Origin: Pedobacter schmidteae
GTDB taxonomy: Bacteria; Bacteroidota; Bacteroidia; Sphingobacteriales; Sphingobacteriaceae
Reading direction: 5' to 3'
DNA length: 52,254 nt
Assembly (NCBI GenBank): GCA_945901155.1
Contig: CAMDKO010000009.1
Coordinates: 1 to 52,254, forward strand
A program made the position numbers and the translations under genes. Under the pieces are notes generated by a model. The model searched no databases. It saw only the letters and a program-made list of their open reading frames with translations, and had not been told where the DNA came from. How positions within the stretch are numbered: the first letter of the stretch is position 1; the number at the start of each line of letters is the position of its first letter. Positions 10,385-20,783 of the stretch are shown here, piece after piece.

Positions 10385-11158
10385 TTACTCATTAGGATCA
10401 AAAAATAAAAAATCATCCCATAAACGGGTAATGGTATAATGAATGTTTACATCCTCGCCATAATTACTATTTGATCTTATTTCCAGATTATATTCATGGG
10501 TTGTTCCTGTCCACCTGAGGTTCAATTTGTTCCAGAAAAAGCCATAATTAGTCTGAGTTTTCTTTATTTTACTTCCTCTAGGCCCATAAACTCCCAAAGC
10601 TATTGCACGCATCAAAGCAAACCTTCCTGAACCTTTTTTTCCTGTTCTTCCCATAATCTCAAAAGCCTGACAATGATCAAGTTTTTCAAGAATGGTATGC
10701 CATTTACCATCAGCAGGTCGGGATCCGCTATTATAGGTTCCAATTCTACCCTGCATACCAATAAAACCATTAACTTCCACCTTGAAGGTATCATCACATT
10801 TTTTGCCTATTCCAAGATTCCCATTGGTATGGAAAAAAAAGCTTGTTTCTTTTTCACTATTTGTACCTTCCTGGACTTCAAATGGTTTCAAAGTCAGACA
10901 TGTTGGATCAAGCTCATCCTTGGCAATCAGAAAAAATGGATCCTGCTCATTTAAATCTTTGTAAAATGAAATCAAATTTTTTTCTTCCTCAGTTGAAGAA
11001 ATCCTCAATCCATTAATTTCATCCTTTGAAAATCCATCATCAACCTTGTGAACCATAGAGTTGATCAGATCAGAATAATTTTTTTCAGATGGTATTTTAC
11101 CATTTCTGAAAAACTCTTTAAGCTGTTCACGACTTTGATAATATTTTTTTTTGCCCAT
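10385..11158 (-). CDS. Probable eCIS tail fibre / receptor-binding accessory protein
   Basis: N-term YYQSREQLKEFFRNGKIPSEKNYSDLINSMVHKVDDGFSK followed by a Gly/aromatic-rich C-terminal domain; lies between the two large baseplate genes. Confidence 0.5.
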   Translation of the reverse strand: MGKKKYYQSREQLKEFFRNGKIPSEKNYSDLINSMVHKVDDGFSKDEINGLRISSTEEEKNLISFYKDLNEQDPFFLIAKDELDPTCLTLKPFEVQEGTNSEKETSFFFHTNGNLGIGKKCDDTFKVEVNGFIGMQGRIGTYNSGSRPADGKWHTILEKLDHCQAFEIMGRTGKKGSGRFALMRAIALGVYGPRGSKIKKTQTNYGFFWNKLNLRWTGTTHEYNLEIRSNSNYGEDVNIHYTITRLWDDFLFFDPNE

Positions 11159-11162
11159 ACCT

Positions 11163-14100
11163 TTATTTTATATTATGGCTTATAAAAAGGTTAATATATT
11201 CGTTTTCTTCCAAATTTGGTTTAAAATCTTTAGTTTCTTTTGATTCAGAGAATAATATACTATCATTGACAAGTAGTTCCTGTGAAATTTTTAGACTCCC
11301 AATTCCAATTTCGGAAGCTTCAGAGTATTCCTCATCTTCCATGACTGTAAACAAATGTTCATCTGACGGGATAAGAACAGCTTCCGGTACAGTTCCTCTA
11401 ATGTAGTTGATCTTATTTTTCCCGAGATCATTCATGCCAGAAAATATTTCACCTGTAAGTTCATTACGCCAGTTGAAAAAATGTAAGACTGAAAATCCAG
11501 TTAAATATTCAACGTAAGGTTGCTTTTTTATATAATTTATTAAGTCAGTCACATAAATTTGAGAACCAATTTTAAATGATAAACTTGATTCAAATAACCA
11601 GGGACATAAATATTTTCTGATATCTTCTTCTAATTTTTGCTTGTAATAGCCTGCTTCACCAGATTTTTTACCATTGAATTTAATTTTACCAATAAGCTTT
11701 ATCTTCTCATAAACAGGATTTTCAATTTCAATATCAACAAATGAAGAAATTCCAGATTTAACAAAATTCTTGATTTTATAGAGGTTGGCAAGATTTACCT
11801 TTGGTTGGTTATCTGTAAAGAAAACCTCATTAGCTGCTTTTGGAACTATTATTACTCTGATCTTCCTACTAAACTGATTATCATTAGCTTCCAATGATAC
11901 TGCAGGAGAAATACTCTTTGCCATCAGTAATTGAGGAAATTCTTCAAGAATGGCTTCTTCAATATCTCTATTAGTTACCATTCTGCTTTTATGCCTCAAG
12001 CGCTCACTAATTCTAAGATAATATTGATCTGTTGTTTCGGCAGACACCCCACCATATGACGCAAATAACTGGTTTATACCATTTATACCCGGAATTTTAT
12101 TCTTGAACGCTTTGATAGAATTAGGTAAAAGTTTAATATCTGTAACATGATCGTCATGATCAATTACACGGGTTGCCGTTACGGCATGTGGATAAACTCC
12201 AATCATTTTAGATTTAATATTCCAATGCCCCCCTGAAGATGCTCTCAACCAAAAAAGATTAGGCAAAAGTTTTGTATTGGTATTTTGTATATTTTTTGGC
12301 ATTGTTATTTTTACAATACCATTATTTATAAAGTTATTAGTATGATCGCATAGAACTTCTCCCTTGTCTAAAATTACCCATGAATTATCATATAAATAAC
12401 TCCAAACAATTGGTTCAGGATCTTTGACATAGTCTGAAAAGTTGGCTTCCTGAAACTGAAATAAAAGACTGAGTTCCTGATTTGGGTACAGATCTTCAAT
12501 ACCTATGTACAGATTATTTTCAAATTCAAAATCGGGAATAAAATTATAGGGTTGCTTATCGCTTTCAGGATAAATATTTTCATAACCAAAAGGATACTGA
12601 TGGATTATCTTCAGAGCTGAATCTTCATTTTTTACTGTTTTAATAAGTACTTCTGAATGTTCAAGTGTATAATCAACGGTAATAGATTTTACAACTGGAA
12701 TATTTGGAGCATTTGGCAAAGGACGTTTTTTGGAGAATCGTTTAGAATTATGCATAATGGTCTCCGGAAATATTTGAGGATACAGTTTAGAACCAAAAGA
12801 TTCTTCTGGCGAAGAGAATTCTAGTCTGACTGTACCTTCAGTAAAATTATTATCCTGAATACTGAATTCTTGATCTAGGCGTGGCCGGTTAGGTAATTCA
12901 AGTCTTTTAAGATCAATATCTCTAATCTCAGTTAGCTCAGATAGTATTTCAGAACCGAAATCTAACTTATCAATATTGAATAAATTGAATTCTTGCCTTT
13001 TATGGAGAGGTGGCTTGAATTTTCCCTGAGATAACCCACTTAACTTTATTTTAAATGAATCATTTGAAAAATTTGCATTATACTCTTTTAAATAAGTTTC
13101 CCATCCTCCCGAAACTCTGGGAAGGTCAATCCAATCCATCTTAATACTGAAGTCTTTAGTATACCTGTTGAATATATTTGTATTCTTTATATCAAGGTAG
13201 GATCCAATTACGGGTTGGGGTCCAAATGGTTGAAATGGATTATCCGGACTAAGGTTACCAATGTTATTTTGAAGTTTTATTGCTCTGCTACCTTTAACAT
13301 TGGCAGAAATCGTAACACGCTGGATTAACAATTTTCTGAACAATGAAAATGGGTTATGTGTTGATTGATTATTAAGAATTAGTTTAATGATAGGCCACTC
13401 AGAATCATAGTTTTCACCATGATTTTGTGAGTTATAAATATCAATTCCTTTATCAACCGCAGCAAGTTCAAATTTAATTTCAAGATTACGGTCAAGCATA
13501 TTAATTTTTACCGTATACGAATTTACTTCTTCCCAAGCTATAGAGGAAGTATAACTGATTATAAATACATCTGATAAAAGCTCATAACTAACTGCTTGCA
13601 GTAGTTTTCCGGTTACATTGGCATAGTTTTTAAAGTGTTGAAGCAATTGCGAAAAAGATGTTTGTTCAAAATAAATAATCAAGGTTATAGACCTATTACC
13701 TTCAGGTTGGTAAAAAACTGGCGAAGAAAGTATGATACCAATTTCTGTATCTTCCATTGTACGGTCTTCATCAGATAATTCGAACTGGCTTTCTCCTAAT
13801 ACAGGCCAGGATTTTAATCCTGACTGCTGATCCAAAACTTCAGAAGCCTGAATATTTAAATGGGAGGCTTTATAAAGTTCAATTTCCTTAACATCATGAT
13901 CATCGTGATTTGGTGAAATCACCTGAGTATGTTCATCTAAAATTAAAGTCTTTAAATTTTTAATTTTAGCCTTTGTAACCACAGTTTCTTCATCAATCGA
14001 ATAATAAAGCGTTTTGGAGTCAACCTCAGCTTGTAATAATTCACCTCTTTCAAGAAGCACTCTGTCATAAGTTGACGGATCAAAAACAATATGAACTGAA

Positions 14101-14960
14101 TCTGGTTTGGATTGATTTAGTTGAAGCTGAAGTACTCGTTTAAAATAAAATTCAAGATGCTCCGAACCCAGTGTATTAATTTGATCAATAAGATGTTCGA
14201 ATAGTTTTAGAAATGTAATGCATAATGAAATATGCGGTGGATATTCATTACTAAGAATATCATAATCCTTATAATAAAATGAAGCTACAGCAAGAAAATT
14301 ATGATATTTCGATCTTAGATTAGAAAACGTTTCTCTTATAAATTCTAGAGCTGGTATTATGCTGAGTTTAATCTCAAAAGCTTCGACAAAGATTTCTGGC
14401 ACTTCAATACTCAGATCAATAAATTCTTGTGGATATAAAAAAGAAAAAAGTTCACCAAATTTTTGTTCAGCTTGCGTATTATATGCAATAATCTCTGAAA
14501 TTTCTTTACTTAATCCTTTAATTATTCCTCCAAGTTCAAGGCTTATGGTATCAAAGTTATTTCCATACTCAAGCTTTTTACATGTTAAGTTAAATATCTG
14601 AATAATGTTATGAAGAAAAACGAATAACTTTCTTAGAGCTTCAAGTGCTTCATGATCATTAGATGCCAGATGAATTTGTGCTTCAAGCTTCTCAAATTGA
14701 ACAAGTTGGCTTGTCAGATCAAATTCTGTAATGAGGAGGATAAGTATATTTTTATCAGAAGTAAAAAAATCTCGCCAATCACCTTCAATTTCATTCTTTT
14801 CATTGTAAAAGTTGATTTGTCCGGCAAAATCTGAAACGAACTTTAAAAAATCTGAAATTTTACGATCATCAATTTTAACATAACTGGGATCGAGGTCTTT
14901 AATTCGCCGTCCATCCTGGTTTATTCCGTCTATTAAATCCAGTAATTGATTGCTAGCCAT
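11163..14960 (-). CDS. Baseplate J-like protein (Afp11-like)
   Basis: 1265 aa; GGVSAETTDQYYLRISERLRHKSRMVTNRDIEEAILEEFPQLLMAKSISP typical of baseplate J/gp6-like wedge proteins. Confidence 0.85.
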   Translation of the reverse strand: MASNQLLDLIDGINQDGRRIKDLDPSYVKIDDRKISDFLKFVSDFAGQINFYNEKNEIEGDWRDFFTSDKNILILLITEFDLTSQLVQFEKLEAQIHLASNDHEALEALRKLFVFLHNIIQIFNLTCKKLEYGNNFDTISLELGGIIKGLSKEISEIIAYNTQAEQKFGELFSFLYPQEFIDLSIEVPEIFVEAFEIKLSIIPALEFIRETFSNLRSKYHNFLAVASFYYKDYDILSNEYPPHISLCITFLKLFEHLIDQINTLGSEHLEFYFKRVLQLQLNQSKPDSVHIVFDPSTYDRVLLERGELLQAEVDSKTLYYSIDEETVVTKAKIKNLKTLILDEHTQVISPNHDDHDVKEIELYKASHLNIQASEVLDQQSGLKSWPVLGESQFELSDEDRTMEDTEIGIILSSPVFYQPEGNRSITLIIYFEQTSFSQLLQHFKNYANVTGKLLQAVSYELLSDVFIISYTSSIAWEEVNSYTVKINMLDRNLEIKFELAAVDKGIDIYNSQNHGENYDSEWPIIKLILNNQSTHNPFSLFRKLLIQRVTISANVKGSRAIKLQNNIGNLSPDNPFQPFGPQPVIGSYLDIKNTNIFNRYTKDFSIKMDWIDLPRVSGGWETYLKEYNANFSNDSFKIKLSGLSQGKFKPPLHKRQEFNLFNIDKLDFGSEILSELTEIRDIDLKRLELPNRPRLDQEFSIQDNNFTEGTVRLEFSSPEESFGSKLYPQIFPETIMHNSKRFSKKRPLPNAPNIPVVKSITVDYTLEHSEVLIKTVKNEDSALKIIHQYPFGYENIYPESDKQPYNFIPDFEFENNLYIGIEDLYPNQELSLLFQFQEANFSDYVKDPEPIVWSYLYDNSWVILDKGEVLCDHTNNFINNGIVKITMPKNIQNTNTKLLPNLFWLRASSGGHWNIKSKMIGVYPHAVTATRVIDHDDHVTDIKLLPNSIKAFKNKIPGINGINQLFASYGGVSAETTDQYYLRISERLRHKSRMVTNRDIEEAILEEFPQLLMAKSISPAVSLEANDNQFSRKIRVIIVPKAANEVFFTDNQPKVNLANLYKIKNFVKSGISSFVDIEIENPVYEKIKLIGKIKFNGKKSGEAGYYKQKLEEDIRKYLCPWLFESSLSFKIGSQIYVTDLINYIKKQPYVEYLTGFSVLHFFNWRNELTGEIFSGMNDLGKNKINYIRGTVPEAVLIPSDEHLFTVMEDEEYSEASEIGIGSLKISQELLVNDSILFSESKETKDFKPNLEENEYINLFISHNIK

Positions 14961-14974
14961 TTATTATTCAGAGC

Positions 14975-15394
14975 CTATACAGATGAAACATTCGTCCCTT
15001 CGATTAAGTAATAAGGGAATACAACATTGTGTCTTGAGTTAGTTATAATTACTTTGAAATGAATAATAATATGCAAAAGTCCATTTTGTTCATTTTGCTC
15101 CAATACTTCTGTACTTAAGTATGTAATTCTTGGTTCAAAATTCAATAATGCATGATAGATAAGGTGATCAAGACTTGCAATCAATGAAGAATCAATTTTT
15201 TCAAAAACCAAACGCTTGATATCACAGCCAAATTCAGGCTGCATAATTCTCTCGCCAGGAGTTGTACTGAGTATAATTCGAATACTTTCTTCAATATCAT
15301 CAATTTCTGAAACCATTGATACAGAGTGATCGGTTTTGTTAAATACTGGGGGGAAACTCCAGCCTGTCCCTAGAAATGATTTAACCTCATCCAT
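14975..15394 (-). CDS. gp25/gpW-like baseplate wedge protein (Afp9-like); ORF-track start at 15544 is too long
   Basis: MDEVKSFLGTGWSFPPVFNK...IRIILSTTPGERIMQPEFGCDIKRLVFEKID; ATG at 15394; the listed extension reads out of frame through the PAAR gene. Confidence 0.9.
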   Translation of the reverse strand: MDEVKSFLGTGWSFPPVFNKTDHSVSMVSEIDDIEESIRIILSTTPGERIMQPEFGCDIKRLVFEKIDSSLIASLDHLIYHALLNFEPRITYLSTEVLEQNEQNGLLHIIIHFKVIITNSRHNVVFPYYLIEGTNVSSV

Positions 15395-15396
15395 AA

Positions 15397-15696
15397 TTAT
15401 CCTCCAATCATCACTGTTGGACAACCAAGTGCAATTGAACCTCCATGAGCTGTAGTATCTCCTACTCTTGCTGCAGGTTTTTTTCCAATCATAACGGTTG
15501 CAGACCCTTTTACAATTGTATCGGGAGGGCCAATACAGATACACGTATCACCCATAACAGATGCAGCTAATTTACCGATCAAAACTGTAGGTATCCCTGG
15601 ACCCTGAATTGGTCCTCCTACATGCGGTGTTGGAGGTATTCCTGCATCTACCATCGAACAAGTATGCAAATCGTTTAATCTCGCTGCTTGTGGCAT
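15397..15696 (-). CDS. PAAR-domain spike tip protein
   Basis: MPQAARLNDLHTCSMV...PHVGGPIQGPGIPTVLIGKLAASVMGDTCICIGPPDTIVKGSATVMIGKKPAARVGDTTAHGGSIALGCPTVMIGG. Confidence 0.95.
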   Translation of the reverse strand: MPQAARLNDLHTCSMVDAGIPPTPHVGGPIQGPGIPTVLIGKLAASVMGDTCICIGPPDTIVKGSATVMIGKKPAARVGDTTAHGGSIALGCPTVMIGG

Positions 15697-15697
15697 A

Positions 15698-17488
15698 TTA
15701 ATTTATCATTACCATTGCGCCTTTAACTATTGTCTGACCAGATGCAGAGATTTCTGCAGAGGCGGTACCTTTTGCAGTATAGCCAACTTTTGCGGTATTC
15801 GTTATATTTAAACCCTCCACGGTAACATCCTGTTTTGACTGCAGAGACAATTTTCCGGTGGCATCAAGTGTAATATCTCCAGTGGCCTTGATAACAATAT
15901 TTTTAGGACTTTCCATTTCAATACCTGATGGTTTTAATTTTAGTGTATTACTATTTTGATCTTTGATTGTAATTCCTTTTTCATCATCGTCTAATATAAT
16001 ACTATTTCCGCCGGGAGTAAAAATCTTAATAATTTTTTTCTCTTCATCAAAATTAATCTCCAATTTTGATCTGGTGGTTATCGCTTTAGTATTATTCTTA
16101 GCTTGGTTGGTATAAGCTGCAGCATGTTTACTGCTGTATAAGGAACCTAAAATAACAGGATGTGAAGGATCATCGTCAATAAAACCAAGAATAACCTCAT
16201 CACCAACCTCAGGCAAAAAATAAAAACCGACTGTGTTGCTGGCATAGATACTGGACATTCTTGCCCATAATGTTTCATTTCCTGTCATTCCGGGAATCGT
16301 TACAGATAATCTAAACTCAGATTGTGGATCTTTATCCAATTGTTTTACGATCCCTACCTGTAAGCCGTGAATAGCGGGGAATTGACCGGTTGAAGGTGAA
16401 TAAGAGAATTGTGGGAATTCTGAAACAGGTTTAGATTCAAGTCCGAAATCTACCTTGGTTATCCATTTTCCTTCTTCAATAATATGTTCTACAACCGAAA
16501 CATATGCATTCCCATTATATCTATCTCCTAATCCTGCAAGTGTAATCATATCACCGGTATTGACTTTAGAGCTTCCTTTAAAAGTAATAGAACCTTTTAA
16601 TGCAGATAATCTAATTCTAAGAAGTTTGGAATTTGCCCATAACTTCAAGTTGGCTGAGTCCATCGGCGTTCCTGAATACAATGTCAAATCTTGATTTTTA
16701 AATCCCTTTGAAAGGGTTTTGGCTTCAAAGTTTCCATGTTCGTTCAAACTTGGTTCTGCTGCTTTGGAGGCAGAACTAATTGCAAGTTTTGAAGGATCCC
16801 AACCGATAGCTTCCACACTGTTTACTTGCCCTTCACCGTCAAACTCAGCATTTAGTGAATAGATGGATTCACCGTATGTTACAGAAAGTACAGGTGAAGA
16901 ATCTAAAACAGGTTTTTTAACAAAAATGTTATCTTCTTTCAGATTGATCACAAGTCCGCAAAAATCAGCCCTGGCTAAAATAAAATCCCAATCTGTAGCC
17001 GATTTTTGATACAAGTTTTCATATTGAAATGTAGTAGAATCTACCGTAGCAGTTAAAGAATAGTTGCTGAAAATTGAGGATATAATATCAGAATCTTTCT
17101 TTTTCAGAAAAACTGAATCATTCCTGTTGTAAGTCATTTGAACAGCTTTATGCTTACAGGTGAGAAGTAAATTACTGGTTCGGTCATTGCTGATCCTGAT
17201 TGCCTGTTTAACAATTACTCCACTGAATATCAAATTATTGTCAGAGTCATATCCAGCGTTAATAGATATTTCACTTCCTGGAATCAGTGTTGTTTTCTCA
17301 GAGAGAACAAAAACTCCGGTATCAGGAGCCCCATCAATTAATTCAACTTCAGCATATGCTATTCTATTTATTTCATAATAAGTTCGAATAGAGACCAATG
17401 GATAGGTATCCTCCAATGCAGTACCATTTACAGTAATACTACAAGTTAAAGTCTGCCCTGCAGAAATTTCAGGTGATACTATCGGCAT
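15698..17488 (-). CDS. VgrG/Afp8-like spike protein
   Basis: 596 aa; gpD-like fold N-term, LWARMSSIYASNTVGFYFLPEVGDEVILGFIDDDPSHPVILGSLYSSKHAAAY gp5-OB region. Confidence 0.92.
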   Translation of the reverse strand: MPIVSPEISAGQTLTCSITVNGTALEDTYPLVSIRTYYEINRIAYAEVELIDGAPDTGVFVLSEKTTLIPGSEISINAGYDSDNNLIFSGVIVKQAIRISNDRTSNLLLTCKHKAVQMTYNRNDSVFLKKKDSDIISSIFSNYSLTATVDSTTFQYENLYQKSATDWDFILARADFCGLVINLKEDNIFVKKPVLDSSPVLSVTYGESIYSLNAEFDGEGQVNSVEAIGWDPSKLAISSASKAAEPSLNEHGNFEAKTLSKGFKNQDLTLYSGTPMDSANLKLWANSKLLRIRLSALKGSITFKGSSKVNTGDMITLAGLGDRYNGNAYVSVVEHIIEEGKWITKVDFGLESKPVSEFPQFSYSPSTGQFPAIHGLQVGIVKQLDKDPQSEFRLSVTIPGMTGNETLWARMSSIYASNTVGFYFLPEVGDEVILGFIDDDPSHPVILGSLYSSKHAAAYTNQAKNNTKAITTRSKLEINFDEEKKIIKIFTPGGNSIILDDDEKGITIKDQNSNTLKLKPSGIEMESPKNIVIKATGDITLDATGKLSLQSKQDVTVEGLNITNTAKVGYTAKGTASAEISASGQTIVKGAMVMIN

Positions 17489-17489
17489 A

Positions 17490-18158
17490 TTATTTTTTTA
17501 TTGGTGGAAAGTAAATTTGATCACCAGGTTTAATATCCTGAAAACTATTCAGTCCATTTGCTCTGGCAACCTCAAGGTAATAAGAACTGTCGCCATAAAT
17601 TCGATATGCCATCAATGGAAGAGTATCACCAGCATTAACGGTTCTTAGATGTGTTAAATCAGGCGAAGAATTAGCACCTTCTTGTGTTTTAGTTTTATAA
17701 TCCTTGCTTTGGGTTATTGTAATATCAATTGTTGCCCTTAATGCCTTTCCATCTGGATTAAACAAACTGTATTTTATATCAATTTTAGAACAAACACCGG
17801 TAAATTTAAGAGAACCCCAGATAATAAGGAGATAATAAGGACGGTGAATCTCTCCCTGATATTTACTAACAAGGTCTGTAAACTTTTTTATGTACTGATC
17901 TACATCTTTAAAGCCTGATGGTAACTTGACAACACCGGTACCATCAACAAAAAATGTCAGTTTGAGATCACTTTGACCAATACTTTTAAAACTTTGGGTA
18001 CTGGAACTTGAACCTATCGTTTGATCCTGAGTATAATCAACAGTTAAAGAACGCTCGTAAGCCGAAGGGTTTATAAAAGCTACAATAGAATCCGATTCCA
18101 CTCCTTTGCAGGAAGGATCTTTAAAGCCAAGTATTTTTAATTTGACCAGATTCTGCAT
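17490..18158 (-). CDS. LysM-containing eCIS protein (Afp7-like)
   Basis: C-term LRTVNAGDTLPLMAYRIYGDSSYYLEVARANGLNSFQDIKPGDQIYFPP = LysM. Confidence 0.9.
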   Translation of the reverse strand: MQNLVKLKILGFKDPSCKGVESDSIVAFINPSAYERSLTVDYTQDQTIGSSSSTQSFKSIGQSDLKLTFFVDGTGVVKLPSGFKDVDQYIKKFTDLVSKYQGEIHRPYYLLIIWGSLKFTGVCSKIDIKYSLFNPDGKALRATIDITITQSKDYKTKTQEGANSSPDLTHLRTVNAGDTLPLMAYRIYGDSSYYLEVARANGLNSFQDIKPGDQIYFPPIKK

Positions 18159-18159
18159 A

Positions 18160-18327
18160 TCAGCGCTGAGAAATATTTTTCATTCGAAGTTTAACGGCTT
18201 CTACACATTCCTTTATGATCTTGCTTTTAAGAGCAGCCAATTCTCTATTATCCATAGAAGCGTTGGAGCTTTTATTATGCTGATCGACTGACACTTTAAT
18301 TATTAATTCTCTGATTTCTATAGGCAT
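18160..18327 (-). CDS. DUF5908-like small eCIS protein, absent from the ORF track
   Basis: 55-aa minus-strand ORF MPIEIRELIIKVSVDQHNKSSNASMDNRELAALKSKIIKECVEAVKLRMKNISQR*; sits between the tube gene and the LysM gene. Confidence 0.75.
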   Translation of the reverse strand: MPIEIRELIIKVSVDQHNKSSNASMDNRELAALKSKIIKECVEAVKLRMKNISQR

Positions 18328-18328
18328 C

Positions 18329-18778
18329 TTAATTTACTTTTGTAAAATAATCAAAACATAACTCCATGGTTTCAACAACTAATGTGTTTTCCTGAGCTTT
18401 GAAGTCTGAAATTTTCATTGCAACAGGATATGCATTAACGAACCTCCAGGTGGAAATTGGTGCACCAGTTTGATTGAGAAGGTTGATATTTACAATTTTG
18501 GGTGTAAAAGTAAACAATTCAAAACTATTTCTTGCCCATTGTATTAAAGGGGATCCGATGAGCATTCCTCTTTTGAGTATGAGGTTCTCATAATTAGGAG
18601 GGGTGGGGAAACGGTGAATAAACCGATTCTCCCCACCCTCTTCTATATTTTTTGGAGCAATTTTTACATTAAGCCCGCTAACTTCTTGAAAACTACCTTC
18701 ATTTACTCCCGTTATTCCTTCGACATTTACTTTAAAACTAAATCCGACTGGCGGGTAATATTGATCAATAGTGTTCAT
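18329..18778 (-). CDS. Phage tail tube-like protein (Afp5/Afp1-like)
   Basis: YYPPVGFSFKVNVEGITGVNEGSFQEVSGLNVKI...ENLILKRGMLIGSPLIQWAR...AYPVAMKISDFKAQENTLVVETMELCFDYF. Confidence 0.92.
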   Translation of the reverse strand: MNTIDQYYPPVGFSFKVNVEGITGVNEGSFQEVSGLNVKIAPKNIEEGGENRFIHRFPTPPNYENLILKRGMLIGSPLIQWARNSFELFTFTPKIVNINLLNQTGAPISTWRFVNAYPVAMKISDFKAQENTLVVETMELCFDYFTKVN

Positions 18779-18784
18779 TAATTA

Positions 18785-19240
18785 TTATGCGCTTAACGAC
18801 AGGCCTTCATGGGCCAGCTCCATTGTTTCAACTGCGATTTCATTCGCATCAGCTTTCATATCCGAAACAGTCATTTTACATGGAAACGCGTTTAAAAGCT
18901 TCCAGCTCATTGCCACAGCATTGGTTTCATCAAGCAAACTAATTAAAATAGTTGAACGTTTTATTGTGTTCATTTTAATCAGGTTATACTTATCCCAAAG
19001 TGCTTTATCGCCTTTAAATATACCCTTTTTAAGAGTAATGTTACCAAATTTCTGTATTCCAGGCATTTTTACAGTAGAATAAACCTTACTGTTACCACCT
19101 CTGTATTCTATAACCTGAGTTTCTGAAGATAAACCGGTTACTTCTTGAAATATAAGCTCTGCATCGTCCCATTTTACTTGAAATGAGAACTTGACTAACG
19201 GCCACGTTGCCGTTGACTGTGCTGCTCCATCTTCTGCCAT
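18785..19240 (-). CDS. Phage tail tube-like protein, second paralogue
   Basis: WPLVKFSFQVKWDDAELIFQEVTGLSSETQVIEYRGGN...NITLKKGIFKGDKALWDKYN...AFPCKMTVSDMKADANEIAVETMELAHEGL. Confidence 0.92.
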   Translation of the reverse strand: MAEDGAAQSTATWPLVKFSFQVKWDDAELIFQEVTGLSSETQVIEYRGGNSKVYSTVKMPGIQKFGNITLKKGIFKGDKALWDKYNLIKMNTIKRSTILISLLDETNAVAMSWKLLNAFPCKMTVSDMKADANEIAVETMELAHEGLSLSA

Positions 19241-19282
19241 AATTGTAATATTTAAATGTAAATAATAAGTTTAATAAATTGA

Positions 19283-20770
19283 TTATGATTGTTGCATTTG
19301 CTGCTGGAAAGTAATTACGATAAATTCAGCAGGGCGAACCAGTGCAACTTTTACAGTAATCAGCATTTTTCCATCAAGAATATCTGTTGGTGTCATAGTA
19401 GATCCCAAACCTATCTGGACATCAAAGGCCACTTCAGGTGCTGCACCCGCAAGAGCTCCTTGCTTCCAGAGATTGATCAAGAAGTTTTCGATCATACTTT
19501 TAACAGTTACCCAGGTATTAGCATCATTGGGCTCAAAAACATATGCCCTAGCAGCTAATTTAATAGATTGCTCAATCATAATCAGTGTCCTTCTCACGTT
19601 GATATATCTCCAATCCTGACTGTTTCCATCCAATGTGCGACCACCCCAAACTAGACAACCTATTCCAGGGAATGAGCGAATAACATTTATTGATTTCCCT
19701 GCCATAACATCCACATTAAGACTTTGTTGTCCTTCACTTGAAATATTGATAGCCGGAGCATTCACCATGTTCACAGAAACGTTTGCAGGTGCCTTCCAAA
19801 CGCCTCTGCTGTTATCAACCTGAGTATATACGCCTGCCATAGCTCCGCTTGGAGGAAGCTGATTCAGCTTATTACGAATTTCAGTAAGAATATTAGCGTA
19901 CGTAGGACTAACAGCTTTCAAACCCTGATGTAAATGTTTTTTGGCAGTTAGGTGATCAGCTGATCCTGCCTCTAATTTAGCACTGTCTGAATTATATTTT
20001 TCGTATATGCTTTTAGCATCAGCTTCAGGCAGTATTGACGAAAGATCACCATCAACATTTTCGAAATCAATTTCATCGTTTTGAACTATTGAGGTGTTCA
20101 ACCATGGGTAATATGCTGCACCATAATTCAGAAAATTAATTCCAATCGCTTCGCGAAAATCATTGATCACTACTGCAGTTTCATCCGTAGGCTCTTGTTT
20201 TACAACATCAAGAATTGCAAAACGGCTTTGCATTTTAGCACAGTGTGCGAGTACTTTCTGGTAAATTCCATAACATTCTGCACCAATAGCAATTGCATCA
20301 GGAATTACAACCAAGGTTGGTTCAAATTCTTTCTCCAATATATCTAAAACTTCAAAATCACCAGGTTTTATCTCCAGTGAATCTGCACCATGATAAAGTC
20401 CAACAGAAAGAATATAGCATGGTCCACCACCATTCGCATAAAACAAACGAATACTGTTAAACATGTATGCTATGTTACCATCTTTAAACGCAACTTTTTT
20501 AGGAGCTTTGTCAAGCATAAAAGATTCATCATCACCTACTTTTGAATCCTCAATAGTAAATTTAGATTTGAATCCCTCACCAAAACACTCGATGTATTCT
20601 GCGAATGAGGTAATACGTGTAGGTTTTCCTACCAACGATTTCCCGTTCCTTACAGCCAATGAAGTGTAGCCAATAAAGGCAGGCACTGCTGTTTCTACAG
20701 CTACTGCGGAACTTGGGAAGGCGTTCTTTTCTTCCAGGTAGACTCCTGGTGTCATTAATGTTGATGCCAT
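19283..20770 (-). CDS. Contractile tail sheath protein
   Basis: MTPGVYLEEKNAFPSSAVAVETAVPAFIGYT N-terminus; GCLVWGGRTLDGNSQDWRYINVRRTLIMIEQSIKLAARAYVFEPND C-terminal sheath signature. Confidence 0.97.
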   Translation of the reverse strand: MASTLMTPGVYLEEKNAFPSSAVAVETAVPAFIGYTSLAVRNGKSLVGKPTRITSFAEYIECFGEGFKSKFTIEDSKVGDDESFMLDKAPKKVAFKDGNIAYMFNSIRLFYANGGGPCYILSVGLYHGADSLEIKPGDFEVLDILEKEFEPTLVVIPDAIAIGAECYGIYQKVLAHCAKMQSRFAILDVVKQEPTDETAVVINDFREAIGINFLNYGAAYYPWLNTSIVQNDEIDFENVDGDLSSILPEADAKSIYEKYNSDSAKLEAGSADHLTAKKHLHQGLKAVSPTYANILTEIRNKLNQLPPSGAMAGVYTQVDNSRGVWKAPANVSVNMVNAPAINISSEGQQSLNVDVMAGKSINVIRSFPGIGCLVWGGRTLDGNSQDWRYINVRRTLIMIEQSIKLAARAYVFEPNDANTWVTVKSMIENFLINLWKQGALAGAAPEVAFDVQIGLGSTMTPTDILDGKMLITVKVALVRPAEFIVITFQQQMQQS

Positions 20771-20783
20771 TGTTTAATTTAAT

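Noticed and set aside
15395-15544. N-terminal extension of the gp25-like ORF (MYLYWPSRYNCKRVCNRYDW...)
   Set aside because: Reads out of frame through the PAAR coding sequence; the natural start is ATG at 15394
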